Shown here: positions 1 to 8,592 of the stretch, in pieces | Layout of the letters: each line of letters opens with the position of its first letter | How positions within the stretch are numbered: the stretch's first letter is position 1 | DNA from: Nodularia sphaerocarpa UHCC 0038 | Lineage (GTDB): Bacteria > Cyanobacteriota > Cyanobacteriia > Cyanobacteriales > Nostocaceae | Length of the DNA stretch: 64,000 bases | Assembly (NCBI RefSeq): GCF_022376295.1 | Contig: NZ_CP060140.1 | Coordinates: forward strand, 2,980,356-3,044,355 | Direction: 5' to 3' | Made by a program: the position numbers and the translations under genes | Notes under the pieces: model-generated | What the model was told of the DNA's origin: nothing | What the model saw: the letters and a program-made list of their open reading frames with translations, nothing else | The model's database searches: none

Positions 1-770
1 AAAATTGTACTGGGAACAGGACCTTCCATTGCTTCATCTAACCACAAATGCAAAGGAAATTGAGCGCATTTACCCATTGGTCCCGCAACTAATGCTAAAC
101 CTACTAATGTAATCACCTTGGGGTCTACTTGAGTATTACTAGCCCATGCTGCTAATTCTGTATAATCCCAAGTCCCTGATAAAGTCCATAAACCCAAGAC
201 TCCCATTAGTAAGAATAAGTCACCTACCCGCTTGGTTAAGAAAGCATCTCTAGCACCAGTGACTACCAAAGGTTGACTAAACCATAAGCCGACTAATAGA
301 TAGGTTCCTAATGTTAGGACTTCCAAAATCACATAGCTGAAAAACAGATTATTGCACAAACATAAGGCACATAATCCTGCTTCAAATAATCCCAATAAAG
401 AATAGAAGCGTCCCCACCCCCAGTCCATTTCCATGTAACCCAGGGCGAAAATTTGGGCTAAGAAATTCAAGCCAGTTACTATCACCATTGCACCCACGCT
501 AACCGCAGAAATTTCTAAGGAAATGGTGAGGTTTAAACCTGCGGTAGATAGCCAAGGAATAAATATTTCTTGGGGTGGTTGGTTCCAGGTACATTGTAAA
601 GCTAAGACACTATGAACTAATGCCAAAAAGGTCATGATTAAATTGACATAACCTGCTGGTCTTGAGCCAGTTTTGCGAATGATTCCCGGCGACCAGGGAA
701 TTGCCAAAAGTCCACCTGTTAAGGCATAGCAAGGAACTAGCCAAACAGTCTCTAGGAGAAACTGAGCCAT
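1..770 (-). CDS. ndhF3: NDH-1 subunit 5 (NdhF3/NdhF4 type), N-terminal part, runs off the left edge
   Basis: The reverse strand reads an open frame from an ATG at 770 that begins MAQFLLETVWLVPCYALTGG and leaves the window still open. It is rich in hydrophobic helices and has the proton-pumping NuoL/NdhF look (for example GKCAQFPLHLWLDEAMEGP near the left edge). In cyanobacteria the NdhF3/NdhF4 forms belong to the NDH-1MS CO2-uptake complexes of the thylakoid. An AGAGG ribosome site lies 8 bases before the ATG. The choice of F3 (inducible, high affinity) over F4 (constitutive) is inference: the neighbouring flv4-flv2 cluster is also low-CO2 induced in Synechocystis, and the upstream region carries operator-like repeats. 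ndhD3/cupA would be expected beyond the left edge. Confidence 0.8.
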   Translation of the reverse strand, partial: MAQFLLETVWLVPCYALTGGLLAIPWSPGIIRKTGSRPAGYVNLIMTFLALVHSVLALQCTWNQPPQEIFIPWLSTAGLNLTISLEISAVSVGAMVIVTGLNFLAQIFALGYMEMDWGWGRFYSLLGLFEAGLCALCLCNNLFFSYVILEVLTLGTYLLVGLWFSQPLVVTGARDAFLTKRVGDLFLLMGVLGLWTLSGTWDYTELAAWASNTQVDPKVITLVGLALVAGPMGKCAQFPLHLWLDEAMEGPVPSTI

Positions 771-986
771 GTAATTAACCTCTGTATTGATAGCACAAAT
801 TAGCCATTCTGCGAGCAAATTTAACTTCGCTCTCAGTCAGCAATTGATTCTAGATAAGGGAATTTTATTTTTGCTTAATATTATTTTTATCTTACCGTTA
901 TATTTACCAAAAAGGAATTAGATAACAAAATAAATCGATGATGTCTACTGTAATTAATTCTTATATAAGCATTTTCTTGGCTTACT

Positions 987-1094
987 CATAGAGTATAGTC
1001 TATGAATTAAGCTTGAGTTTAATGAAGACGATTCACTTTATTGATGTTAACCATAGATTATCATCTATGAACTATGATTGAGTTTAATTGATAC
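987..1094 (-). promoter_or_regulatory. Two tandem operator-like repeats upstream of ndhF
   Basis: Two imperfect 43-bp direct repeats lie at 987-1029 and 1052-1094, 65 bp apart start to start (about six helical turns). Each contains a dyad: ATAGA-N6-TCTAT in the first (988-1003) and the perfect ATAGAT-N4-ATCTAT in the second (1053-1068). Each dyad is followed 28 bases after its start by AGTTTAAT (counted on the + strand). They sit about 220-300 bp before the ndhF start, in the 435-bp gap after flv2. Dyads of this type fit LysR-family sites; NdhR/CcmR is the known regulator of ndhF3 operons in other cyanobacteria. Assignment to that protein is inference. Confidence 0.55.
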
Positions 1095-1181
1095 ATCAAA
1101 ATCAGTTAACAGTTATCACGCAGAGGCGCAGAGGCGCACCAGAGGAATCAAGAGTTTGGTCATACATGAAAACTGCTGTCA

Positions 1182-1205
1182 CTGATAACTGATAACTGAT
1201 AACTG
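1182..1205. repeat. STRR heptamer array (CTGATAA)3 touching the flv2 stop codon
   Basis: Three exact CTGATAA units plus CTG end at base 1205, immediately before the complement of the flv2 stop codon (1206-1208). The array is preceded by the short repeated GCAGAGGCGCAGAGGCGCA stretch near 1120-1138. Confidence 0.8.
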
Positions 1206-2939
1206 TTAATAATGGCTACCTGATTTGCGATGTTCAACGGCAGTCACGCCATCGTTTTCTAATACTTCGCCTTGCTCGACTATGGCATAAATTAAGCATC
1301 TATCACCACATTCAATTAGGTTGGTGACGGTACATTCTAGATAAGCTAATGCTTCAGTTAAAATTAAACAACCATTTTCAGCAGTTTTTGTTTCCAGATT
1401 GGTAAAGGGATTTTCTCCTAATGTGCTTTGACGGAAAAAATAACGTCGTAAATTTCTACCTTCTTTGAGGATATTCAGCACAAATCTATCCCCAGGTTGA
1501 CGCATTAAGTCTGCATTCTGTTCTTTAGCAACAGCAATCATAATTCCTGGTGGATTAAATGTGGCTTGAGATACCCATGAAGTTAAAATACCTTTATGGC
1601 TTTCTAAATCACGAGTTGTAACTACACACAAAGAACCAATAATTCTGCCTACGGCTTGTTCGGTACGGTCGATTTTGGCTTCTGGAACGACTTGGCGAGG
1701 AGTACGCAGTTTCTTGGTTTTCTTTAAGGTTTGGGCAAAGGTCGCACCTGCGGCTTGACATTGTGCGAGAATATCTACTGTAGGGCTAAAGCGTACCCGA
1801 ATTGTTTCAAAGCCTAAACGGTAGTTAGCATCTTTGAGTTTACCTTCAATTAAATCTATGGCTTCGCCACTCCAACCGTAGGAACCAAACACGCCAGCTA
1901 ACTTAGTTTTCGCCGCAGTTGAGAGGACTATACCTAAAGCTGTTTGAATTTGGGTGGGTGCATGACCGCCTAAAGTGGGAGAACCGATAATAAATCCATC
2001 ACTAGCGTCGATTATTCTGGTAATGTCTGCGGGGTCTGCAAGTTCACAGTTGATGGATTCGACATTGACACCATTTTCAATCAAACCTTGAGCGATCGCA
2101 TGAGCTAAAATTGCTGTACTGCCATAAGCAGAAGTATAAAGCAAAGCAACGCTTAAATCTTGAGATTTTTGTGCTTGACACCATTGACGGTAATCATAGG
2201 TAAAACGACTGAGGCTATAACGCACCACTGGCCCATGACCAGGAGCATAACATCTCGCTGGCAACACCGCCAATTTATCTAAAACTGTTTCAACTTGTTT
2301 GGCTTGGGGTGCGTGGAGACAGTCGAAGTAATAATGGCGTTCCGCGTCTAATGTTTTCCAGTCTTCATCAAATAAGGTATCTTCGCAAATATGCGCGCCA
2401 AAAAATTTGTCTGTGTACAGAATCTTGGTTACAGGGTCGTAGGTACAAAGACCATCAGGCCAACGAGGAGTAGGAACTGTGATAAATGTCAAGTGATGTC
2501 CTTGTCCTAAATCCAAAGTATCCTCAAAACGCACAGCTTGAATGCGTGATTCCCACTCAGGAAAATCAGTTTTCAAAGCATTCGCAGCAGGACGGGAGCA
2601 AATTAAGGTGGCTTGGGGTGCTAGGGAAAGTAAGTGTTTGAGGGTAACTCGGCGGTTGGGGTTGACGTGACCGAGAATAATGTAATCGAGGGTAGTGAAA
2701 TCAAGCCGTTGTGCTAGTTCCTCTAAATAAATAGCCGTGAAAGATTCACCAGGTGGGTCAATTAAAGCTTTTTTGTCAGCCTGAATCAGATAAGAATTGG
2801 CTGTAGTCCCCTTTTGACGGGAATACTCAACTTCAAATTTTAGACGTTCCCAAGTGCGCGATCGCAACATTAGCGTTTGTTCATCAATATTTGCCACTTG
2901 TACATCTCTGGGGCGACTAAATGTAGCAACTGTCATCAT
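1206..2939 (-). CDS. flv2: Flavodiiron protein, non-canonical iron site, Flv2 type
   Basis: A 577-residue class C flavodiiron protein: a metallo-beta-lactamase-like domain (about 25-255), a flavodoxin domain (about 262-400) and a C-terminal flavin-reductase domain (about 425-577). The canonical diiron motif HxExDH is replaced by H91-V-N-P-N-R96, and the later WPD and CDVFG ligand regions are also altered (PRWPD, TDKFFG). This is the Flv1/Flv2 pattern. The arrangement Flv4-like gene, small membrane gene, this gene matches the flv4-sll0218-flv2 operon, so Flv2 is preferred over Flv1. In Synechocystis Flv2/Flv4 form a heterodimer that takes electrons from around photosystem II under low CO2. Two start codons, 2939 and 2936, follow a GAGAGGA ribosome site; the second has the better spacing. 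The stop codon touches a heptamer repeat array. Confidence 0.87.
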   Translation of the reverse strand: MMTVATFSRPRDVQVANIDEQTLMLRSRTWERLKFEVEYSRQKGTTANSYLIQADKKALIDPPGESFTAIYLEELAQRLDFTTLDYIILGHVNPNRRVTLKHLLSLAPQATLICSRPAANALKTDFPEWESRIQAVRFEDTLDLGQGHHLTFITVPTPRWPDGLCTYDPVTKILYTDKFFGAHICEDTLFDEDWKTLDAERHYYFDCLHAPQAKQVETVLDKLAVLPARCYAPGHGPVVRYSLSRFTYDYRQWCQAQKSQDLSVALLYTSAYGSTAILAHAIAQGLIENGVNVESINCELADPADITRIIDASDGFIIGSPTLGGHAPTQIQTALGIVLSTAAKTKLAGVFGSYGWSGEAIDLIEGKLKDANYRLGFETIRVRFSPTVDILAQCQAAGATFAQTLKKTKKLRTPRQVVPEAKIDRTEQAVGRIIGSLCVVTTRDLESHKGILTSWVSQATFNPPGIMIAVAKEQNADLMRQPGDRFVLNILKEGRNLRRYFFRQSTLGENPFTNLETKTAENGCLILTEALAYLECTVTNLIECGDRCLIYAIVEQGEVLENDGVTAVEHRKSGSHY

Positions 2940-3019
2940 ATTTTCCTCTCAGTTGGGAATGGGAATTAATCAGCTAAAAACATCTAGTTTGCATATTTAA
3001 ATTAGATGAAACTCTTGTG

Positions 3020-3040
3020 GGGTGGGCATCTTGCCCGCCC
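3020..3040. repeat. Hairpin-forming dispersed repeat (GGGTGGGCA / TGCCCGCCC)
   Basis: A 9-bp stem (3020-3028 with 3032-3040, one G-T pair) closes a TCT loop downstream of the sll0218-like gene. Variants of the same text (TTGTGGG-TGGGCA...TGCCCGCC) recur at 12590-12643 and 25393-25437, so it is a dispersed repeat that could also act as a transcriptional pause. No T-run follows on the relevant strand. Confidence 0.6.
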
Positions 3041-3077
3041 ATGTCGTGCAAGTTAAACGTGGAACAGCTTACTCTTT

Positions 3078-3575
3078 TCAGTATTCTTGCTTATGGCGAT
3101 TTCGATAGTGTTCGGATATTTTTTGTTCTGGGTCAATACCGTCAAAGGTGGGAGGTAGCCAAACTCGCAAAATTAACAGGATTCCTAACACTAATAAAAA
3201 GGCGCAAGTCGCTAAAACTTGACTCCAATTTGTTTCTAGTACACCTTTAACAATCACTTCTCTTAATGCGGAAACAATGGAAACTTCCACAGCTACGCCA
3301 ATAGATATGCGTTGTTCTTGGAGGTAAATAATTAGCAGCCGAAATAACTCAACTAAAATGAGCAAAAACAAGATATCGGCAGTAACTACATGGAAATCTA
3401 AGGGAGGAAGTAGGGAAAGAAACATATCCCACACCTCAATAGCCATGAAGCTAAATAAACCAATACATAAGGAAATCACAATCACATCTTGAATAAATTC
3501 CAAGGTGCGGACGATGCGACCCCGATTAATTTCGTAAACAGAGATTTTGCTATTCTCTAAAACAGGTTTGTACAT
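3078..3575 (-). CDS. PsiE-like membrane protein of the flv4-flv2 operon (Sll0218-like)
   Basis: 165 residues with four predicted membrane helices (about 26-50, 63-80, 86-105 and 118-140), an N-terminal soluble part and a basic C-terminal tail. It resembles the PsiE family. It sits between the two flavodiiron genes on the same strand, 138 bp before flv2 and 65 bp after flv4. In Synechocystis the middle gene of the operon, sll0218, encodes a thylakoid membrane protein that stabilises a photosystem II complex; position, size and membrane topology support the same role here. No good ribosome site is visible. I did not compare residues with Sll0218 directly, so orthology rests mainly on context. 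Confidence 0.7.
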   Translation of the reverse strand: MYKPVLENSKISVYEINRGRIVRTLEFIQDVIVISLCIGLFSFMAIEVWDMFLSLLPPLDFHVVTADILFLLILVELFRLLIIYLQEQRISIGVAVEVSIVSALREVIVKGVLETNWSQVLATCAFLLVLGILLILRVWLPPTFDGIDPEQKISEHYRNRHKQEY

Positions 3576-3596
3576 ACTATTGGGGATGGGGTTTCA

Positions 3597-3627
3597 ATCT
3601 AAAATCTAAAATCCAAAATCTAAAATT
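3597..3627. repeat. STRR heptamer array (ATCTAAA / ATCCAAA)4
   Basis: Four seven-base units plus ATT lie between flv4 and the membrane gene, ending 13 bp from the flv4 stop codon. The same heptamer occurs at 31208-31237 and, as ATCCAAA, inside the GH31 gene at 17113-17133. Confidence 0.8.
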
Positions 3628-3640
3628 CCTAGTCATTGAT

Positions 3641-5368
3641 TTAGTAATGATTGCCGATTTTGCGGTGATGAACGGTTGTCAGGGCGTTGACATCGGCGAC
3701 TCTGCCGATTTTGACGGTGCTGTAAATTACCCAATGGTCGCCACAGTCCATGCGGCTGGTAATTTCACATTCCATATAGGCTAAAGAGTCTGCGAGGATG
3801 GGGGAATTATTAGTTGCTGGATAAGTTTTTACCCCTTCAAAACGGTCTGCACCGGGAGCAAAACGCTTGAGAAAATGTTTCATTAATCCTTGATAATTAT
3901 CTTCACCAAGGACATTTAACACGAAGCGATCGCCTCGTCGCATTAAGGATTCAATTGCTCGTTCTTTAGAAACGGAAATGGCTACTCCTAAAGGATTTAA
4001 ACTGGCTTGTATCACCCAAGAAGCCAACATTGCACTTTGAATTTCACCTTTTTTGGTGGTGATAATATATAATCCAGTGCTAATTCTTCCTAAAGCTTTT
4101 TCTAAATCTGTGTTAATGGATTTAGTTTTTTTGATAGTGCGGTCACGGGTCAACCATTGACCCATATCTGTACCCGCTTCTTCACACAATTTTTCTGTGC
4201 TTTCTGCCGGAGTTTCTTTAATTAAGATAGGGGGAAATGCTTCAACTAATCCTAACTCTTGAAACTTATTCCGTAAGGGATAAACAGGTTCATCTTCTCC
4301 ACCACCAGACTCTAACAAACCTATTGTCTGCTTCTGATGCACAGCCGCTAAGATAGTATTTAAAGCAGCTTGAGCCGTAACTGAATATTGGGATGGCATA
4401 GCAATGACTATACCAGAAGCTTGAGATACTAATTCTCTAACTTCTTGTGGTTCAGCACTATTGATGTCTATAAATTCTACAGCAACACCTGTTTTAGTAC
4501 ATCCATTCCCTAAACTATAGGCTAAATGTTCGCTATAGCCGTAATCTTCAGCATAAAATAAAGCAACTAATATCTCTGTTTTAGCTTGCTCTAAACTCCA
4601 GGTTAGATACTTGTTTAACCATTGGGGAATATGATATTGTAATAAAGGTCCATGACCTGTAGCCACGGTCTTAATTTCTAAGTTAGCAATACGTTTTAAA
4701 GCTGCTAAAACAGACCGCGCATTGGGTCCCATGAGACAATCATAGTAATATTTAAAATCATCTTCGATGGTAGAAAAATTCTCATCATAAGTATGGTCAT
4801 CACAATAGTGCATTCCAAAAACATCGCAGGTGTAGAGAATACCTGTTTTATGATCATAAGTTAAAATTGTATCCGGCCAGTGTAAGTTAGGTGCAGATAT
4901 AAATTCTAAGTTGTGACCATTACCTAATTCTAAACGCTCTCCGCTTTTTACCACCAGCGATTTAAATGGCTGATGAACCATATTTTCGAGAAACTGAATT
5001 GCTACCTTAGAACCAACAACCGTAATCTCAGGCGCTAACTGTAAAATATCCTTAACTAAACCACTATGGTCTGGTTCCGTGTGACTAATAATCAAATAAT
5101 CTATTTTATTTCGATCAATTAAACCTGCAACTATCTCAAGATATAGTTCCTCAAATTTGCGGTGTGAAGTGTCAACTAAAGCAGTTTTTTCCCCTGCAAT
5201 TAAAAATGAGTTATATGTTGTTCCGTTTCGCAAAACAAATTCCACATCAAAACGCTCCCTATCCCAATCAAGACAACGAATAGCAGTAGTTTTAGGGGCA
5301 ATTTCTACCGTTTGAACTGTCAATCGTCCGACATTAATAGCTGGAGTGTTTTCTGTCAGGATGACCAT
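3641..5368 (-). CDS. flv4: Flavodiiron protein with canonical diiron site, Flv4 type
   Basis: 575 residues with the three class C flavodiiron domains: metallo-beta-lactamase-like (about 30-255), flavodoxin (about 262-400, beginning EILVALFYAEDYGYSEHLA) and flavin reductase (about 425-575). The iron-binding motif is intact, H96-T-E98-P-D100-H101, with LHWPD, CDVFG and TGHGP following. Canonical ligands mark the Flv3/Flv4 side of the family. Flv4 is preferred because it is first in a three-gene cluster with a membrane protein gene and an Flv2-type gene, and because it begins MVILTE, which resembles Flv4 as I remember it. It is expected to pair with Flv2 in light- and low-CO2-induced electron flow. 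A dyad that could be a regulator site lies 131-146 bp upstream. Flv3 remains the alternative. Confidence 0.87.
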   Translation of the reverse strand: MVILTENTPAINVGRLTVQTVEIAPKTTAIRCLDWDRERFDVEFVLRNGTTYNSFLIAGEKTALVDTSHRKFEELYLEIVAGLIDRNKIDYLIISHTEPDHSGLVKDILQLAPEITVVGSKVAIQFLENMVHQPFKSLVVKSGERLELGNGHNLEFISAPNLHWPDTILTYDHKTGILYTCDVFGMHYCDDHTYDENFSTIEDDFKYYYDCLMGPNARSVLAALKRIANLEIKTVATGHGPLLQYHIPQWLNKYLTWSLEQAKTEILVALFYAEDYGYSEHLAYSLGNGCTKTGVAVEFIDINSAEPQEVRELVSQASGIVIAMPSQYSVTAQAALNTILAAVHQKQTIGLLESGGGEDEPVYPLRNKFQELGLVEAFPPILIKETPAESTEKLCEEAGTDMGQWLTRDRTIKKTKSINTDLEKALGRISTGLYIITTKKGEIQSAMLASWVIQASLNPLGVAISVSKERAIESLMRRGDRFVLNVLGEDNYQGLMKHFLKRFAPGADRFEGVKTYPATNNSPILADSLAYMECEITSRMDCGDHWVIYSTVKIGRVADVNALTTVHHRKIGNHY

Positions 5369-5498
5369 TGATTTTCACCTACAAAAATCTAGAAACTTCA
5401 ATATGCTTTTATATTGAACTAGAAACTCTAATTAGTAAAATGTTAATTTCTCAAGTTACTCATTAGTAATATTTATGGTTTATTCACATTAAAGCAGC

Positions 5499-5532
5499 AT
5501 TGATTTTTATCAATACTAATCATTAGTTTAAT
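5499..5532 (-). promoter_or_regulatory. Operator-like dyad upstream of flv4
   Basis: A perfect inverted repeat ATTGAT-TTTT-ATCAAT occupies 5499-5514, followed by AGTTTAAT at 5525-5532. The same layout, a 6-4-6 dyad with AGTTTAAT 26-28 bases after the dyad start on the + strand, occurs upstream of ndhF at 1053-1088. This suggests a common regulator for flv4 and ndhF. The site lies in the 289-bp flv4 leader. NdhR (a LysR-type protein, with a reported TCAATG/ATCAAT-containing site) is the obvious candidate, by inference. Confidence 0.55.
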
Positions 5533-5580
5533 GCTGGATTATAAGTTTAGGCGTTGCTCAAACAAAGTATGAATTTAAAT

Positions 5581-5608
5581 GTAGAGACGTTCCATGGAAC
5601 GTCTCTAC
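5581..5608. repeat. 28-bp perfect palindrome, copy A
   Basis: GTAGAGACGTTCCA followed directly by its reverse complement. Identical copies lie at 13661-13688 and 39705-39732. About 20 bp to the right (5626-5648) is the second repeat motif, GACTTCCAGTCGCC, which also accompanies the other two copies. This copy shows no clear outer inverted ends. It lies between the flv4 leader and the end of pdxA. Confidence 0.85.
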
Positions 5609-5657
5609 AGGGGTTTAGTCTGTGTAGCCGTGACTTCCAGTCGCCTGGTGCAAGATG

Positions 5658-6734
5658 TCAGCTACCAACCCTCAGCTTCTGACAAACCAATTCAGCCGCC
5701 AACTCTATAGCCGCCTTCATACTCGTAGCATCAGCAATTCCCTGACCGGCAATGTCAAATGCTGTACCATGATCTGGAGAAGTCCGCACAAAGGGTAAAC
5801 CAATAGAAGTGTTAACGGCGCGGTCAAAAGCCATCAACTTCACTGGAATTAAGCCTTGGTCGTGATACAGTGCCAAATAACCATCGGCAGGATTTTGAAT
5901 AGAAGCATTACCATACCAAGCTTGACCAGGTTTAACCCACATTGTATCTGGTGGTATTGGTCCATCTAGCTGAAAATTGGGGCGTTTTTGCCGTTCTTGT
6001 TCTAACCAGGGAATTAACCAGTCTTGTTCTTCTGTTCCCAGTTGTCCCTGTTCGCCACTGTGGGGATTTAAACCGGCGATCGCAATTCTCCCATTTTCTA
6101 TGCCAAAGTCTGCTTTTAAACACTCCACCAGCAAATCTAATTTTCTTGTCAATAACTCTGGTGTTAATGTATCGGCTACTTGACAAAGAGGAATATGTGT
6201 GGTAGCAAGTAGAGTGCGGAGCGTCCAACCAGTGTGAGGCGATCGCGCTACAAATAACATCCCGAAGCGGTCAACACCGGATTTTTCAGCTAAAAGTTCC
6301 GTTTGCCCTGGATAATTGTAACCTGCCAACTTCCAAGCAGATTTAGCAATGGGACCTGTGACAATACCATCAAACTTACCGGATAGCGTGCAGGCGATCG
6401 CAGATTCCATATAAGCAAAACTCGCCGCACCACTAGCAGCATTACCCCTACCTATAATAATATTGTCCGCAATATCCCTATCTAATGGCACATCCATAAC
6501 TTTTAACTCCTCTGGATTTGCTAAATTTGTTGCATTCAGCCCTTCATAAACCTTAATCAGCAAATCCTTACTACCTACCACAGTCACGTCGCAGTTTTGA
6601 CTAATAGCTAGATCTGCCAAAGCCTTTAAAATGACTTCAGAGCCAATTCCAGCCGGATCTCCCAGAGTCAGCGCCAAACGTGGGCGATTTACTTTTGATA
6701 AATTTACTGGTTTATTTTGATTGCTTTGATACAT
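5658..6734 (-). CDS. pdxA: 4-hydroxythreonine-4-phosphate dehydrogenase
   Basis: PdxA oxidises 4-phosphooxy-threonine in the DXP-dependent route to pyridoxal phosphate. The protein shows the family start [17 protein letters not shown], the metal/substrate region around [35 protein letters not shown], and the C-terminal [19 protein letters not shown]. The frame stays open to a TTG at 6779, but the ATG at 6734 (MYQSNQ) is the first ATG and gives about 358 residues, slightly longer than the usual 330-345. No clear ribosome site precedes either. The gene is probably monocistronic: the downstream side is repeat-rich and the next minus-strand gene is flv4. Confidence 0.95.
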   Translation of the reverse strand: MYQSNQNKPVNLSKVNRPRLALTLGDPAGIGSEVILKALADLAISQNCDVTVVGSKDLLIKVYEGLNATNLANPEELKVMDVPLDRDIADNIIIGRGNAASGAASFAYMESAIACTLSGKFDGIVTGPIAKSAWKLAGYNYPGQTELLAEKSGVDRFGMLFVARSPHTGWTLRTLLATTHIPLCQVADTLTPELLTRKLDLLVECLKADFGIENGRIAIAGLNPHSGEQGQLGTEEQDWLIPWLEQERQKRPNFQLDGPIPPDTMWVKPGQAWYGNASIQNPADGYLALYHDQGLIPVKLMAFDRAVNTSIGLPFVRTSPDHGTAFDIAGQGIADATSMKAAIELAAELVCQKLRVGS

Positions 6735-7098
6735 AATATTACTTAATAATCTGGTAATTAAGCGACTTCCATCAGCCAAAATTAGAGATTGATCATCAAA
6801 CTGGTTTAGAATTATTTACACAGGTCTAATTAAACAGTAGCCTTTGTAGAGCTTCTGGTAGAGCTAGTTTACCTAAAACTACATGAGGCAATTGGTAGAC
6901 ATAAAATTAAAATGCTTACACTTCTAAGTTTAAGCAAGAAGAAAATGTGAGCATTTGTGAGCATTTTTGAATCGGACTGGTAAAAATTAGACTTGAGTAA
7001 TCACTCCAATCTTGTGAAACAGTCCAAAAAACAGGAAATCTTCAGGTTTTCCTGAAGATTGACTTCTCATCAACCATTCGTAAAGGAGAATCACACCA
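6735..7098 (+). promoter_or_regulatory. pdxA-petM divergent spacer with a 24-bp hairpin in the petM leader
   Basis: This 364-bp spacer separates divergent pdxA and petM. The clearest structure is a perfect 10-bp inverted repeat, AATCTTCAGG-TTTT-CCTGAAGATT (7037-7060), ending 38 bases before the petM ATG, with the AAAGGAGAA ribosome site at 7082-7090. It could be an mRNA leader hairpin or an operator. A short tandem repeat (TGTGAGCATT twice) lies near 6946-6966. No promoter boxes were identified with confidence. Confidence 0.55.
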
Positions 7099-7203
7099 AT
7101 GGGCGGCGAAATTCTTAATGCAGGACTATTGTCTTTCGGTTTAATCTTCGTAGGTTGGGCTTTAGGTGCTTTATTACTGAAAATTCAGGGCGCAGAAGAA
7201 TAA
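7099..7203 (+). CDS. petM: Cytochrome b6f complex subunit PetM
   Basis: A 34-codon gene: [20 protein letters not shown], then a short run ending KIQGAEE. It has one membrane helix and closely matches the small PetM subunit of cyanobacterial b6f complexes. The ribosome site AAAGGAGAA ends 8 bases before the ATG. The next gene, ycf39, is on the same strand 167 bp downstream; both products serve thylakoid complexes. Confidence 0.93.
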   Translation: MGGEILNAGLLSFGLIFVGWALGALLLKIQGAEE

Positions 7204-7370
7204 ACCTCACAGGATGGGGACTGGAGACGGGGAAAATTTATTCCTAATTTCTCGTCCCCACCTGCTCACCTGCGATCATCAAAGTTTATTAAAATAACGT
7301 AAACTTTTGTTTAGAGAGCTAATTCTGTTAAGATTCATTTCATAAAAGTTAAAAATTTAAAACTACCCTC

Positions 7371-8375
7371 ATGACTTTATTAATCGTCGGTGCCACTGGC
7401 ACCTTAGGAAGACAAGTGGCCCGTCGTGCTATCGATGAGGGGCATAAGGTACGCTGTCTGGTGCGGAGTCCCAAAAGAGCTGCATTTCTCAAAGAATGGG
7501 GTGCGGAATTAGTGCGGGGAGACTTGTGCAACCCCGAAAGCCTCACAGCAGCCCTAGAAGGTGTCACCGCAGTCATTGATGCAGCCACATCTCGCGCTAC
7601 AGATTCACTGACAATTAAACAGGTGGATTGGGATGGACAGGTAGCATTAATTCAAGCTGCTAAAACTGCGGGTGTAGAACGTTTTATATTCTTTTCTATT
7701 CTTGATGCCGACAAGTATCCAGAAGTACCACTGATGGAAATCAAGCGGTGTACAGAAGTATTTTTAGCTGAATCTGGTATAAATTACACAATTTTACGGT
7801 TAGCTGGCTTTATGCAAGGCTTAATCGGTCAATATGGTATCCCCATTTTGGAAAATCAACCGGTTTGGGTAACTGGTAATTCTTCGCCAGTGGCTTACAT
7901 GGACACTCAGGACATTGCTAAATTTGCGATTCGCAGTTTGAGTGTCCCAGAAACACAGAATAAAGCTTTCCCTGTGGTGGGTACTCGCCCTTGGAGTGCT
8001 GAAGAAATCATTGGTTTGTGTGAGCGTTTGTCTGGTAAAGATGCCAGAATCACACGAATGCCAATTAACCTCCTGCGTACCATCCGCCGCGTCATCCGCT
8101 TCTTTCAGTGGGGCTGGAACGTTGCAGACAGATTGGAGTTTACAGAAGTCTTAGCCAGTGGTAAACCGTTAAATGCCCCAATGGATGAGGTATATCAAGT
8201 TTTTGGCTTAGACCAAGGACAAACTACTACTCTCGAAAGCTACTTGCAAGAGTATTTCAGTCGGATTATGAAGAAGCTCAAAGAGCTAGACTACGAGAAA
8301 ACTAAATCGAGAAACAAAAAACAGAAGCCGAAAAAAACTCCCTTTAAACAATCTTCCAAAGCGAATAGTCAATAG
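7371..8375 (+). CDS. ycf39: Ycf39-type atypical SDR, photosystem II assembly factor
   Basis: 334 residues with an N-terminal Rossmann motif GATGTLG (7-13), RCLVRSPKRAAFLKEWGAEL and an NmrA-like body, without the classical YxxxK catalytic pair; this is the atypical SDR pattern of Ycf39 (HCF244 in plants). Ycf39 helps deliver chlorophyll to newly made D1 together with high-light-inducible proteins. The C-terminal 30 residues are very Lys-rich (KSRNKKQKPKK) and probably disordered. The last codons (NSQ) and the stop codon fall inside a heptamer repeat array, so the native end may have been altered by repeat growth. Confidence 0.88.
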   Translation: MTLLIVGATGTLGRQVARRAIDEGHKVRCLVRSPKRAAFLKEWGAELVRGDLCNPESLTAALEGVTAVIDAATSRATDSLTIKQVDWDGQVALIQAAKTAGVERFIFFSILDADKYPEVPLMEIKRCTEVFLAESGINYTILRLAGFMQGLIGQYGIPILENQPVWVTGNSSPVAYMDTQDIAKFAIRSLSVPETQNKAFPVVGTRPWSAEEIIGLCERLSGKDARITRMPINLLRTIRRVIRFFQWGWNVADRLEFTEVLASGKPLNAPMDEVYQVFGLDQGQTTTLESYLQEYFSRIMKKLKELDYEKTKSRNKKQKPKKTPFKQSSKANSQ

Positions 8376-8423
8376 TCAATAGTCATTAGTCATTGGTCAT
8401 TAGTCAATAGTCATTAGTCATTG
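8364..8423. repeat. STRR array (AATAGTC / ATTAGTC) overlapping the ycf39 stop codon
   Basis: About eight seven-base units, AATAGTC drifting to ATTAGTC and ATTGGTC, begin in the last three sense codons of ycf39 and include its TAG (8373-8375). A second low-complexity stretch rich in CCCCTGC units follows at about 8438-8492 before nadK. Confidence 0.8.
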
Positions 8424-8592
8424 GGAAGTTACCGTCTTCTCCCCCCTGCTCCCTGCCCCCCTGCCCCCTGCCTCTTCCCCCCCTGCCTCTTCAGGGGTTT
8501 TGCTAATTTTTTTGCAGACTAATGACTACATTGCACAAAATATGTCACGATGACAGAAGTAAAAAGCATCTTTTAATCTTGGATCTTTGAGT

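Noticed and set aside
1206..5368. Naming the flavodiiron pair Flv1/Flv3
   Set aside because: The intervening small membrane gene and the order canonical-membrane-noncanonical match the flv4-sll0218-flv2 operon better. Phylogeny would settle it.
5932..6228. Open frames on both strands inside pdxA
   Set aside because: They are out of frame with a clear, conserved pdxA reading frame and have no ribosome site or domain content.
8364..8423. CRISPR array
   Set aside because: The units are seven bases long and directly adjacent, with no spacers; these are STRRs. No cas genes or 28-37-bp spaced repeats were seen anywhere in the window.
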